Assembly (NCBI GenBank): GCA_009823395.1
Contig: CM020513.1
Location: 5,544,001-5,608,000 of the forward strand
DNA length: 64,000 bases
Source of the DNA: Thamnaconus septentrionalis
Lineage: Eukaryota; Chordata; Actinopteri; Tetraodontiformes; Monacanthidae
Direction of reading: 5' to 3'
Shown here: positions 24,301 through 37,500 of the stretch, piece by piece
Numbering within the stretch: position 1 is the stretch's first letter
Layout: every line of letters begins with the position of its first letter
Position numbers and translations under genes: made by a program
The notes under the pieces: model-generated
The model's input: only the letters and a program-made list of their open reading frames with translations
Told to the model about the DNA's origin: nothing
Database searches by the model: none

Positions 24301-27300
24301 ATCCTGGATACAGACGCCTTGAGCTGCTCATAAATGCTAATATCCATCACAAAACCAATCACAAAGCTGCTTGCAAGTGTGTGTGTGTGTGTGTGTGTGG
24401 CAATGAGTGCATATCCTGAACCAAAAGTGGGAAAAAGTCCCCCAGGGTGAACCAATATAGACTAGTGGCAACTAGAGAAACATTGTAAGCGATCACTCAT
24501 AAAAAAAAACTGGCAGTGTTAAAAAAGCAGCACCCTCGGAGGGCTGAAGAAGAGCCGCCTGGGGAGGAGCAGCAGCCTCGACTCCACAGGAGGGAGAACC
24601 GGCACAGCGGCCCACAATACACTCGCTCATTTCAAACATTTCACAAGCACTATAGTGCAAAGCAAGGAAGAAAAAAAAAAAAAAACACGCCATGCAGGGC
24701 TCCAGATATGGCGAGGGGGGAGGGAAAGAGGGAAACGGGTGAGAGGAGAGGGAGGGGAGGAAAGGCGGAGCGACCCACCTGAGGTGCCTCCGATATCCAT
24801 GGCTTTGAGATTACGAGCTTTGATGATGTTCACAGTGATGGTGTTGGCTGTGGGATTATAGCAGAGAGACACCAGCAGGTCCCCTCGCCTCCCCTGAGGA
24901 GGAGCACGCACGCACGCACACGCACGCACACACACAAACACACACACACACACACACTTGTAAGCACAATAAGGAGTGGAAAAGAAAAGCTAGTAGGCAG
25001 AAGCGGGAAATAATGAAGTAGAAATACTCTGTTATTGTACTTAATTAGATTTCTCAGGGGTCTGTACTTTACTCGAGTATTTCCTTTTTTGACAAACTTT
25101 TACGCTTACTCTGCACATTTGTATACAAATATCGGTACTTTCTACTCCTTAGATTGGAAAAACTAAGTCCATTAGTCCAAACAATGTTACATAATCCGAC
25201 CTCGACGGCCGTTTTATTCCAGTGTGTGTCCCCGCCCATGAACCACATGACACAGCGCACTCGCTTCTATGAGACGGTAATTGGGCGGCACGAACGTCGA
25301 GAACAAGTGATTGGTCATCAGTGGGCCAGATGGCCTCTCTCTCTCTCTCTCTTTCGCTCACTCCCACTCTGTCTCTCTCTCTCTCTCTCGCTCTCTCTCT
25401 CTTACGCTTCCATCACTGCAGGGCTTGAGCTCCTTCCAGAAGGTCTTGATCTGGCCCAGCTCCACCTTGTTGAGGGGGATCGACACCTCGCCGATGGGGT
25501 CGTTCCGGCTGAAGCGGTCGTAGTCCAGCACCTGCAGGTAGAGCGTCCGCTCCCTCACCTTCTCATAGGGGAAGCCTGGAGGAGGAAGAATAATAATAAT
25601 GATGAACAGGTGGTGGAAGTCATCAGCCACCTAATGTGGGAAAACGTGTCTCAGAGGAAACTGGATTCAAAATTAGAATTCAAATTTGGACATCCGTGCA
25701 AAAGTGAGAATCTGCGGCTTTCAGACCGTCTGCCGTCTACCTGTTTTTTTCGCCGCCAACTGTTGTGGTTATTTAAGGGCTGAAAAGAAAAATAGAAAAA
25801 AAACCAACATCTTTTTCTGTCTCACAAATAATGAACACAATACAACCAATAAGCTGATGCAAATACTCTGAATATTCTTTGCACTTTAATTCTTACATCT
25901 GCATCATATTTTTCCTCCTCTTTCATTTTTACAACTTATTTCTGCTGGAATGCCGATCACAAGGAGAATCGCTGCCAGCAACAAAAAAAAAACTATTTTT
26001 AGAGGGAAAAATTAATCTGTATTTCTGAGTTGGGGTCTGGGACCCTGAGGAGGATTTATGAGGTCCCCGGCTAAACATGCGATCAGTCATTGTAATTTAG
26101 TTCCTTTCCGTTTCCTTATTAATGTTACAGAATCCGTCTTGGTCTTAATAGACGAGCCCCGCGGGATAAATCCCTCTAAAATGGGGGTCAGCGGCGGTTC
26201 ACCTTTCCGTGTTCTTTCAGGGCTCCTTTGAGTAAAGTGGCTCGGGATTGGCTGGATTATTTCACAGCCGAGTCATTAACGTCTGCCGGCTTTCGTTTCA
26301 CGTGCAGCGCGTTTGCGTCGCCGAGCTCGACTTTTAATACCCGGCATGTATCAAAGGCCCAGAACTCTGATTTGCGACAGTATTTTTTTCAGCAGTAATC
26401 ATGACTTCCATCCTGCCAGAAAAAACAGAAAATTGCCATCCTTTTTTGCTGTGACAATCTTTGAACGTCACGAAGAGCTCTGACTCCTCCCACTGGGTAT
26501 GTGACAACACCCCCAGCCAGGCTGATGGCGCCGCCCTGTCGTTCCTGTCCCCTTCCAAACATGTGGAACATCCAGCAAAGCATCAGTTTCAGCAGGAGGC
26601 TGCAAACAGAGGGCTAATAATCCCTTTCATCTGGAGATCTACAATGTAAAATATGAGACTACACAGAATATAGAATCTAAGGAGTGATTTACACCTTCAA
26701 CAGAACCACCTTCTGATCCTACTGATGAGGAACTGTGTTTTCCGAGTGAAACAGGAAGTCTGAGCTCCAGCATCAACATCTGAGAGCCAACGAGAGACAC
26801 CAACCCTCAAACAGGAAGGTCTCGTTCCAGTGCGGGTTGAGGTTCTTCCTCTTGACCTTGGTCTCCAGCTTGTGCTTCTTGTCGGGCAGCAGGTAGATTT
26901 TGACGAAGGGGTCGGAGGTGCCAGAGAAGTCCTTGGCCGGCAGCTCCTGACCCCGGAGCAACTTGACGGTCAGCGTGGTGTTCTGGAAGCTGTAGCCGAT
27001 GCTGAACTGGATGCGGCCCAGCTTCTCGCTGATGGGGCCCTCGCCGTCGTCGTCCTCGGAGCCCGGGGAGAGCTGAGGGGGCGGGGCAGACAGAGCAGCG
27101 GTCAGGTGTACGGTCAGTGACTATGTGGAAAGATGGGCGGAGCTTCAGATTTGGCCTAGTTTGAAGTGAAAATGCCATAAAATTGTGGTCGCAGCTGGAG
27201 TTTGAGAACTGCTGAGGCACCAGAACCACCCACACGTCCACGCGTGGAATCTTCTGGTTTCAAGGCAGACGGGCAGCTTAAGGTGGAGGTGACCGTGAAA

Positions 27301-28501
27301 CCAATCACTAGGAATCATAAAGATTTCTCCGCCCATCTTCATATACAGTCGATGGGTTGGACGGTCATGTGTCATAACATAATAGTGATGGACAAGACAG
27401 GAAACTCTGTCGGATCAGAAGGAAAACACACAGTCAACACTTTTCTGGACACTGCAGGGTGTTCAGGCTTTGTTTAATAATAATGAACAAAATTTTATTG
27501 TGTTTGCAGTTTATGGGCTGATGTGAAGATGTGAAGGCAGCTGAAGGATGGATTGTTGAAGGAACGTTTTGCTAATCAGACTTCAATCTCAGCCTTCACG
27601 TTGCGAGAACTCCAGGGAGTGGAGCGTCTTACTCCTCCTCCTCCTCCTCCTCCTCCTCCTCCTCCTCTTCCTCGTCCTCCTTTTCTTCTTTCTTCTTCCG
27701 GCTGTTCAGATACGACTGCTTCGTCTTAAGGGCACCAACAGCCGACTTGCCCGAGATTTTTCACAGCTCACTGCGGCCGCCCGTCCCTCTCGGTTCAGGA
27801 GGCGGCCAGGTCGAGCTGCAGCGGACGTGTGGGCTGATGTCATTTCGCAGGCGCTGCCCTGAGACTCGGCAGGAAGTCACCTTCACCTTCAGACGTTCTC
27901 ACCCGCAGATCACAGGACTCCTTCTTCAGAGGGGCTGATTGGATTTAAACGCCACACAGCGACATGTCTCGCTCCTCCACCTGGAGGTGAAGCACTCGGG
28001 ACACCTGCTGGTTCCTCTGGTGGGCTGCATGAATCAGTGGCGACTGACTGCAGAAGAGCTTCAAGGCGAGAAGCTTGCAGCGGCTGCAAATGAACGCTGC
28101 TTCGTCCCTGTGTGCTGCTTGTTGATGCATGTTTTTTTTTTCCATCCTTGTCATCAGTGCAGTACCTGCTTCCTACTGCAGAGGGCAGTGTAAATAAATG
28201 CAGATTGACAGACTGGTACCGACCACGCTGCCACCGCAAAAGCAACAAGGTCGTAGGTTTGACTCCAGGACCTTTGGCCTGGCTACATCCAACACACACA
28301 CACGTGCACACACGTGCACACAGACACACACACACTGCAGCAGCCACTCACACGACAGCCTCAGTCCAAGGGCGCAACACTTTCCTCCGACACAGGCACG
28401 TGCCCACAGACCGTGACTGGAGCTGCGAGGGGAGGAGGCTTTTTTTTTTTTTTTTTTTTTTTGTCAGTGCTGAGCTTCTATATGGCAGCATTGTGAAGCA
28501 G

Positions 28502-28582
<81 letters not shown>

Positions 28583-29982
28583 CAGGTTGGTGGGCCATTA
28601 AAGAGGACGACGGAGACTTCTTGGTGTCCCTCCAAGGTTCTTTAAAGGGACAGAAGACCAGTTCAGTGATTCAGTGAGTGTTTGCTGGTTTATCAGCGTC
28701 CACCACCGAGAGGAAGCCGTCTGATTGGTCGCAGAGATGCGGCGAGGGAGGCTGACAGAACGCAGCTCAAGGCCACTCGCTGCCTTCCGTCCGGGCGGCC
28801 TCGGAAATATCTTTGTTTTTTTTGGGGGGGGGGGTTTGTTTTCTTGAGGATTCCTCTGCTGGACGAGACGCAGACCTGCAACTTCACCAGGCCACCATCA
28901 AGTCAAAAGTGCCTCCAGGAAGCGTCAGGACAGCGAGAATCGCTTCAAAAACTCACTGGGATTCTCCTCGTACGTGTCGTGCGGGCGGAAAGGCGGCGGC
29001 GAAGTCAAATATTTTCCACGTGCACCTCATCACCAAGCGCCGGCAGTCACCTTGAACGTGGCTCGACTCGCCCGACTGCCACCGTGGGAACTGCCTGTGT
29101 TTACTTATTTATTCCCGCTACGGCGGCTCCAGCTATTAGCGTGCGGCGCTTTCCAAACGCAGCGAGCCGGCATATGACTCAGCATCCGTCCGTCCACCTT
29201 GCTGGCATGCGAGCGCTGCCTTCCTTGCGAGCCAACAGGCGCGCTCGTATCAGCCATCAGCCTGATTGGTCGGCTCATCCAGTTTTGGCCTTGGCTAATT
29301 TCATTTTTGGAGCGGCGGTGCTGAGATTTGCAACAACGGAGCGGCGGTGGGGTGGCCTGATTGGCTCTGGGTCCCGGTGGTCTGATGGCGGCGGATAATC
29401 GCTGGCACAGTCGGCCTTCTGATTTATCGCTAAACTGTTTTGGATGAACCTTGGATGAGATCAAATTGCAATATTTACAATGGGATGGGACACGTCCAGG
29501 CAAAATGAATGGAATCAGGATTAAATGGGAATGAGTATGGTGAGGATGGCATCTAATGAAGGTAATAACAAAACACAGTAAAAGTTGCTGGAGCTACCCA
29601 GAGTTGCAAGACTTTTAAGCTGCCACAGAGAGGGGGAACTTGAGCGTCAAGGTCAAGAACTCTGGTTGGACCACTATCCTTTGCCATTTGGAAATAGTTT
29701 AGCTTAGTTTAGTCATATTTATTTTGAAAATATACTAACTAATGTAGCAAAGAAATCAGTTAACAAAAAACAATGTGAGCATAGGAGCGAAAAGGAGTCA
29801 GAAGAAGTAAAAGACTTATGTACTCTACCCCTCTTATACTTACACTGAGTGAATACTTGCTGCCTTCTATGTATTATACAATTCTTATGCAGAAAATAAT
29901 AATAATAATACTATTTAACTTGCACACACATATACATATATATATACATTCATATATATATATATATATACATATATACATT

Positions 29983-30055
<73 letters not shown>

Positions 30056-31479
30056 GACATAACAGCATGTGTTTAAATAACTTTAAACACATGCCACACA
30101 CTGAACTCCACTGCACAAAAGTTTCGGTGCAACAGAGTTCAGTATTCCAGTAAACTTGGCTCAGGATGAGGGAAGAGCAAGTGCAAACTGCAACTCCTCC
30201 AAATCCGCAAAAAGAAAAAAAAAAAAAAAACAACTCAGCGTCAGTACTGAAAAATGATCAGAAGTTCAGCAGGAAAAAGAGTCAAAGCAGGGAAAAAATA
30301 AATGGATAAATAAATAAATAAATAAATAAATAAATTTAAAAAAGCGACAATGTCCTACCATCACCATGTCTCCAGTGAGCGAGTTGGCCAGGTCTGTGAC
30401 GGAGGAGTGGCCGTCAGCGTCGGGCGGCTGACCCTTGGGACTGTTGGCCGGCTTGTTGCCTCTGCGGAAGCCAAAAAAAAAGAAAGAGGAATAAATAAAC
30501 AAATAAATCAGATTGGGAGCGTGACGGAAGGAAAAGGGACGAGGACGAAGTCCAACCTCAGCCTGTTTGGCCCTTAGAAAAAAAACAAAAACAAAACTAA
30601 AACGCACCCTCCATCCCCCTCCCCCCCAGACCCCGCCCTTCACCTCTCCCCCCTCCCTTCCCCTCTCCCTCCCAGCGAGTTCCCAGTCAGCCCGTTTGTA
30701 CAGACGCGGCTTCAAAGTGGAGCCGAGCTTCTCTCTCTGCGTGGTTTGCTCTGTTTCGGCCAACGACGGCGCAGATAAAGGGGGCGGGCTCGAGAAGCGA
30801 GGCCCCTCGGAGGCTCTGCTGAGTTGCGTTTGATGGGACGGAGCGCGTCTGATGGATCTGAGAGCGCCGTGGCGGGAGTCCACCTCTCTAACTGGGGAAG
30901 CGGCCGCCAAACTGGACACAGAGCACAACCACAAGTTGTCACATCTACACAAAGCCCCTCCGCTTTTCTCCTCAAATAGCCTTCTTGAAAACCTTCTTGT
31001 TTCGTACTCGAGACAGTTTTCCCTCTAAGGACGAGACACACATGGATAATGACGTGTACAGCGACAGGACAAACAGACATGAGACAGACAGACAGACAGA
31101 CAGACACGTTGGGACAAGGAGACGAGTAACAGAAGAGATGTTAAAACACTCTGTAGGGCTTTTACCAACCCCTCAGCGGACAGTGAGCTGCTTCAGCAAC
31201 ACAGAGTAGAACAGAACAGAAAGGGGGGCAGCAGGGGGAGAAACAGAGAGAGCGCGGCAAAGGTGGTAAATACTCGGGTAGAAAATGTTAATAGTTTAGT
31301 TCCGTCACACCAGGATTTGTTTTTGTTAGAGACACAGCGTTAGAGAGGGACAAGCATTCTGGGAGAGAAAACCTCTGTGTTCATACATCTTGAAAAACAA
31401 CAAGAGTCACAAAATGTAAAGGAGTTTTTTTTTTAAGAAGAAAACAAAAGAAAGACATTAAAAAAAAATCATAATGTGG

Positions 31480-31523
<44 letters not shown>

Positions 31524-34211
31524 AAAAAATACAAAAGTCCAGGCCAAACACATTGGACACACAGCACTCCATAGATGACTGGCCAAGGCACATGGAGCAG
31601 AATTAAAGCACGGAAACACTGTAAGGCAGTTGAAAAGAAAATGTGATAAATAGAGAAGAGAAAACACAGAACACAGAGAGGGAGAGAAAGAGAGAGGGAG
31701 AGAGAGAGAGAGAACGAGCTGCTGAAGTCACAGACGTACGAAAAAACAGACAGACAGACGACAAATCATAGAAGCAGAAGAAGAAGAACAAGAAGTTCCA
31801 ACAAGAAATGTAGGAAATAGAAAAAAAAGCAAAGCGGAATAATTTTTTTTTTTCTGTACAAAAAAAAGAAGAGATAGCAAGTATTAATAGCATGAACAGT
31901 GAGGCTATGAAAATAATAGGAGAAATAAAATACAAGTAGTAGAAGGAGGAGAGGGAGGAGGAGGAGGAGGAGGAGGAGAAAAACAAAAACAGAGAGTGAG
32001 ATTGTTACAAACACCAGCACATCGTAAAGAGAGAAGAAAAACAGAGCTGCAAGGAGAGAAGGAAGGAAGGAAGGAAGGAAGAAGGAAGGAAGGAAGAAGG
32101 AAGGAGGAGGAAGGAAGGAAGAAGGAAGGAAGGAAAGAAGGAGGAGGAAGGAAGGAAAGCCTGGAAATACAAGAGAGGCTCAGTTTGGTCAGTCTGATAA
32201 GTAAGAAACAACGGGAGAGACAAAGAAACATGCTGAAGGGAGAAAATGAAGGAGAGAGAGAGAGAGAGAGAGAGAGAGACAATAATTACAGTCCATCAGC
32301 CAAAAAAAAAGAACGAAGAGGAAAAAAAAACAACCTCCCAGTGGTCACCAGGAGAGAGGAGAGTTGAAAAAGAAGCGACAGATGGGACACAGCGTGGAGG
32401 AGATCAAACCCATCGAAAACACACACGCACACACACACAAACACACAACACCAAAAAAGGAGGGAAAAAAAACAGCACTAATAGAGGAGGACGGATCGTC
32501 AGAACATCGGAAGGTCACGTTTAGAGTGTCACAGAAGTGGGCGGGGCTACGGTGGTTTTGACAGACCGGCAGGATTTCAACCATTCGGCAACACTCTAAA
32601 AGTGTGTAGTGGGAGGGGTCACGGCGGAGGACGAGGGGTGGGAGGGGCCAAGGCACAGAGCGGCATTGGCTACTTGGACATATGTGCACGATATGCCAGT
32701 AGGGGTCACTCTCAGGAGAGTGAAGGCAATGCCCGCATGGGAGGGAGGGAGAGAGAGAGCGAGAGAGAGAGAGACGGATCGCCCACACAAAGTCTGTCTG
32801 TCCGGCCAGAAATTGGCAACAATTGGCTGCTGAGAAGCTGGTTTTTTTTTTTTTTCCTGAAGTTTTGCAAGGAGAATTGATGCTGAATGCTGCTTTCTTC
32901 TGAAGAGGCGATGGACAGAACCAGGAAGTGAAGTATACTGACAAACAGACAGACAGAAAAGGCGGAGAAAACAACAGCAAAGTGAACGAGAGGCGAGCAG
33001 GGGGGGGTGTGGATGGAGTGAGGGGTGGACCAGACCATCACTTTCGACCAGCTAAAAAAGGGGGGGGCGGGGGAGGGGCGGGGCGGGGTTAGCCAATCAG
33101 AGATGGTTTGGGACGTTCATCAATCGCTGTTAGTTGTATTAGTTAGTTGCCGGGGAGCTAATTGCAACTTTAGTTTACTTGCAACTGCAGGCGTGGGGGG
33201 TGGGTGGAGGAGGCGGGGCCATAACTCCACAACCCCACCCACCGCCCACCTCCACCTACAAATGGCGATTGGGGGGGGGGTGCAGCGTCGAGCGAGCGTC
33301 TCGAAACAAACAAATTCTTCTTCATGCTTCGTTCAGCGCGTGCCGAGAAGCTCCAGCGCCCCCTCCAGGCTACTTAGCGCTAAAAAAATAAAAAATGAGT
33401 GGCTCAGAAACTCCAGAACAAGCTCTGATTTATTCAATTTAGGAAATACCGGAAAAAAAACAAAAACATTTAAGAAGATTAACTGTGGCAGATGGCACAA
33501 TTACTACCGCTACGTCGGCGCCAACACTTTTATTTCCACCCCCCCCCGGCCCATCCCAGGGGAGGGGAGTGGGGGTGGGACAGTGTAGAGGGCGGGGAAA
33601 CAAAGCAAAAAACAAACAGCGTTCCTAATGGCCTGCAGTTGCCTACAGTGTCCAGCGGGAGGCAGAGCGGACTGTGAAGTTTGCGTCAGAGTCTCCCACA
33701 GTTTTTGAAAAGGCACACGAGAAAGTGGGCTGTTGGCATGGCAACGGCTCCAGAAACACAGAGCGCGCACGCTGGAGGGGGAGCACGTTGATGAGAGGCT
33801 GGTTGTTGGGGGGGGGGGGCGTTTGGGGAAAAGGGAGGGTCGGGAGGCGGGGCCAACAGGCAAATGGAAGGAGACACTGAGAAGGTGGAAGGTCTCAGGA
33901 TAGATGACAGGGACGGGTGAGAGCCTCGCCGACGCACAAGTCACATGACACACACGCACAGATGGAGGCAGGCGGGGCCACGTTGGGGTTTCACCGTCCT
34001 GTGATACTATCCTGGTTGTTTGGTGTTGGTGGTTGTTGTTGTTGGTTTTGTTGTTGTTGTTGTTTTTTTAGTTACCTGACCGACGGCCAGCGGCTGGAAG
34101 AGGGGAGGGGAGGGGGACAGACACTCCACTTCGAGGCTGGAGAGAGACGCGGGGAAAAAAGGAGAAAAAAAAACAAAAAGGGAAAAAAAAAACCCACCCC
34201 TCACTCCCAAC

Positions 34212-34276
<65 letters not shown>

Positions 34277-34542
34277 CCATTTGCAAAACATGTCACACTC
34301 AAACACACAAACACGACCCCAGTCCATAAAGTGATGCATTTCATCGCTCAACCTCATGAACCGCCCACCAGATCCATCACTCGTCCGGGGCCACGGCGTG
34401 CTGCTCTCCCTCCCTCCCTCCGTCACAGGATCGCACACACACTCACTCACACACACAAACACACACACACAGAGTGCAGCCTGCCGCCGCCGCTGCTGCT
34501 TACATAACTCCCACCGTCCACATGCAACACATCAGCACTGGA

Positions 34543-34586
<44 letters not shown>

Positions 34587-37500
34587 GCAGCCGCATCACA
34601 ACCTCAGGGCTTCAACCCGACGCTGCGTATTAATACCTCTTCCTCCCCGTTAACTAATGACTTCCTCTGATCTCGGAACTGGAGTCGAGTCTAAAATAGC
34701 CACGTTGACTGGAAGCCCATATCAGCAAGGAGCAACTAGGGAGGTGTTAGTCTCGGCTTTCTGTGTGTGTGTGTGTGTGTGCTGAGCTCCACCAGGGAGT
34801 GGAAAACATAATATATAAATATAATATAATATAAAAATATCATAAAGAACGCGTGCATTTTAAACAAGTCATATTAAATTTGAATCCGACTGTCTGAACT
34901 TCCGTCCTTTGTTTCGCTTTTCCAAGTCAGCGCCTCTGTGACATCACAAAGGGCAGTGACGCTCCTCCAAGGTCAAACATTACACTTCCAGCCAGGTATT
35001 GGCCCTCTAAAAAAAAAAAAAAATTATTTTAGTTCCCTTCCAAAACAGTGGATGGACCAACAAAGAAAGCATCAGTTCCAGTAGTAGGCTGTAAACAGAG
35101 GGCTAAATATGCATCATTTTTAACACGCTAGCATAAACGGCTCGACACTGATGCCCACAGCAGAAACCAAAAAAAAATTCTCTCCCCGATTGTGTTGCAC
35201 CGCTGCTCCCACTACCGCCTCCCAATACTCTCCGCAATTTGGTGTTTATGGCTTTGGGCTCCATTAAAAAAAAAAAAAAAACAAACAAGCAAAAAAAAAA
35301 AGATGAGCCAATCACGCCGGGGAACCGTCAAGCCATTTTGTAAATCGATTAAAAAAACAAACAAGCAAGCAAACAAACAAAGAAAACGCTTAACCGGAGC
35401 TGCAGTCCGCTGCGGAGGCTGCGGGGGGCGCTACAGTTGTGCGGGACTCCCGCCAGGTTGGCGCTCCAAATAGCTCCGCCCCCGGACGGCCGCTCCATCC
35501 ATCTGTATGTTTGTGCATCATGCGCACCAGGCTGCACCTGCCGGCTAAAGTGCTGCCTTCAGCCGCAGCATAACGCATGGCTGTGCAGGGCCGCCGCTAA
35601 GTGGCCTCTCCTGGACGCAAGCTACAGATGGCCGAGCCGCTCCGTCACTCCTTTTAGCGCCATCTATACTTTCCCCCTCCTCCTCTGCCGGCTCCGCTCG
35701 CTCCTCTCACTCCACCTCCCTTGCGCCCCCTCCAACCTCGTTCCCTCCCCTGCCACCGTGTGGCCACAAGGGGGCACAGAGCCTCGGGGGGGACTTAACA
35801 GGAGCCCTTGGAGACCAGCAGGCTGATTGGTCGAGCTGCTAAAGCCCCACCCAGAGGGTGAGGAGGAGGGGGTGGAGAGGAGGAGCGCTGCCTCGGACTA
35901 GCCGAGCGTTACCTGATATCAATTCGCATGTTCGTGTGCAAACCGCACAGCGAGTCGATTTTTATCGTGCGAAAGCGCCACAACAGCCATTAGCATGTCG
36001 TTGTGGGGGTTTTTTTGCCTTCCACATAGATAAAGGAAAACAAGCTGTTTAGCCTTGCAAATCAAGATAGACAGCCACCAACGATAGCAGATACAGGAAG
36101 CGACTGTTGCTATCTGACTCAAAAAAAACTACAGAAGACAAAGAAAAGCAGGAAGCAACGGCAGTTTTAACACAGCTAAAGTGGTTTTAACAGAGAGCAG
36201 TTGTTGCGCCTTTTCAGTGCTCCACCTTATTGGCTTCAGCACAAAATGAAAATAAACTACTTGAGCTAAACTCGCGATGTAGCGCTAAAGTCGCTCTTTC
36301 CGCCCACACGGGAAGTCTAAAACTAAACTGGCAGGAATTCATCTGACTGCTCAGCTTGGACGTGACGGACAAACTGCAGGTCCAGAAGGTTCCTCCAGGC
36401 TCTCCGCAGGACAAATAACTGTACTTAATGTGGAGGATTCAGGAAATCCTCCGGGAAACTGGGCGTTGTTCAGGTTTGCTGACTCTCCAATAAAAATCGA
36501 AGCATGGCAAACGTTTCGTTTTGCTATTTTGCGCTTTTATCCCGAGGCCGTGTTTCTGCTTAAATCTGCCCTCGAAAGTGCTTATTTGTTTGGCTGCTTT
36601 ATCATATTTATTCCCCCCTCCGGTAAATAAAACTCCTTCAGATTGCCGTCGCCGACAAGCACATCGTGTGCGACACACACGGCAGAGACGGAGCTTCTCC
36701 CCCGCCTCCCCCACTCACCACCAGGGTGGGGGTCGGGGGGGGACACACGCGGAGCTGGCGACGGTAAACCAAGAACTCAACTGAAAGGCCGTGAACTGCC
36801 ACGCAAAGCGCCGCCGAGCTGCGATCAGCTCATAAATTATTTAGAGATATCGTATCGTCGCCCACTCGGCAATTAGCACTCTGCGGGATGCATCGGGGCG
36901 TGCGGGTCTATATTTATCAATAAGTGCCGGAGGAGCTGTGGAACAACTGGGCTGGTTTACAAAAGAAGAAGAAGAAGAAGAGGAAGAGGAAGACGAAGAG
37001 GAAGAAGAATGTGGCGACGGGGGGATGATGATGATGATGATGATGATGTAACACTCATGGATGAATAATTGAAAGACCACAGGCAAGTGGATTGAATGTT
37101 AATGCGGCACGAGGGGGGGGGGGGGAATCCCCGCCCCCTCCGTTCCGGTCCCTCCTCCTGATTGGACGGCAGGCCCGCAGCTCAGGGCGAGATCTAGATT
37201 GGAGGCTCTCAGGGGCCGCGGCGGCGTCTCTTTATAGCAACACTGGCGGAGGAGCCACAGTGCGCGCTCAGTGAGTCGCGGCGGAATTGTGCGACCAATG
37301 AGGCGTCGGCGGCTCGCCTCTGACGTCCGAGCGGAGCCGCGGAAGATCGGAAAAGCGCCGCGGAGAAAGACCTCCGCCGAGCACGGGGGTCGAAGGGGCG
37401 CAGCCGGCAGCCCGCAGTACCTTCCCGCCGCCCGCAGGGGGAGCGAAGGGTCAGGCGACCTCTCGTGACGGCTGCGGGGCTTCAAGGAAATATTGTGCGT

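Noticed and set aside
32500..34000. Repeated GGCGGGGC boxes as a promoter cluster
   Set aside because: Such GC boxes recur all over the window (12.9, 20.0, 20.4, 27.1, 33, 49.9 kb) without other promoter marks, so they are not called as a promoter.
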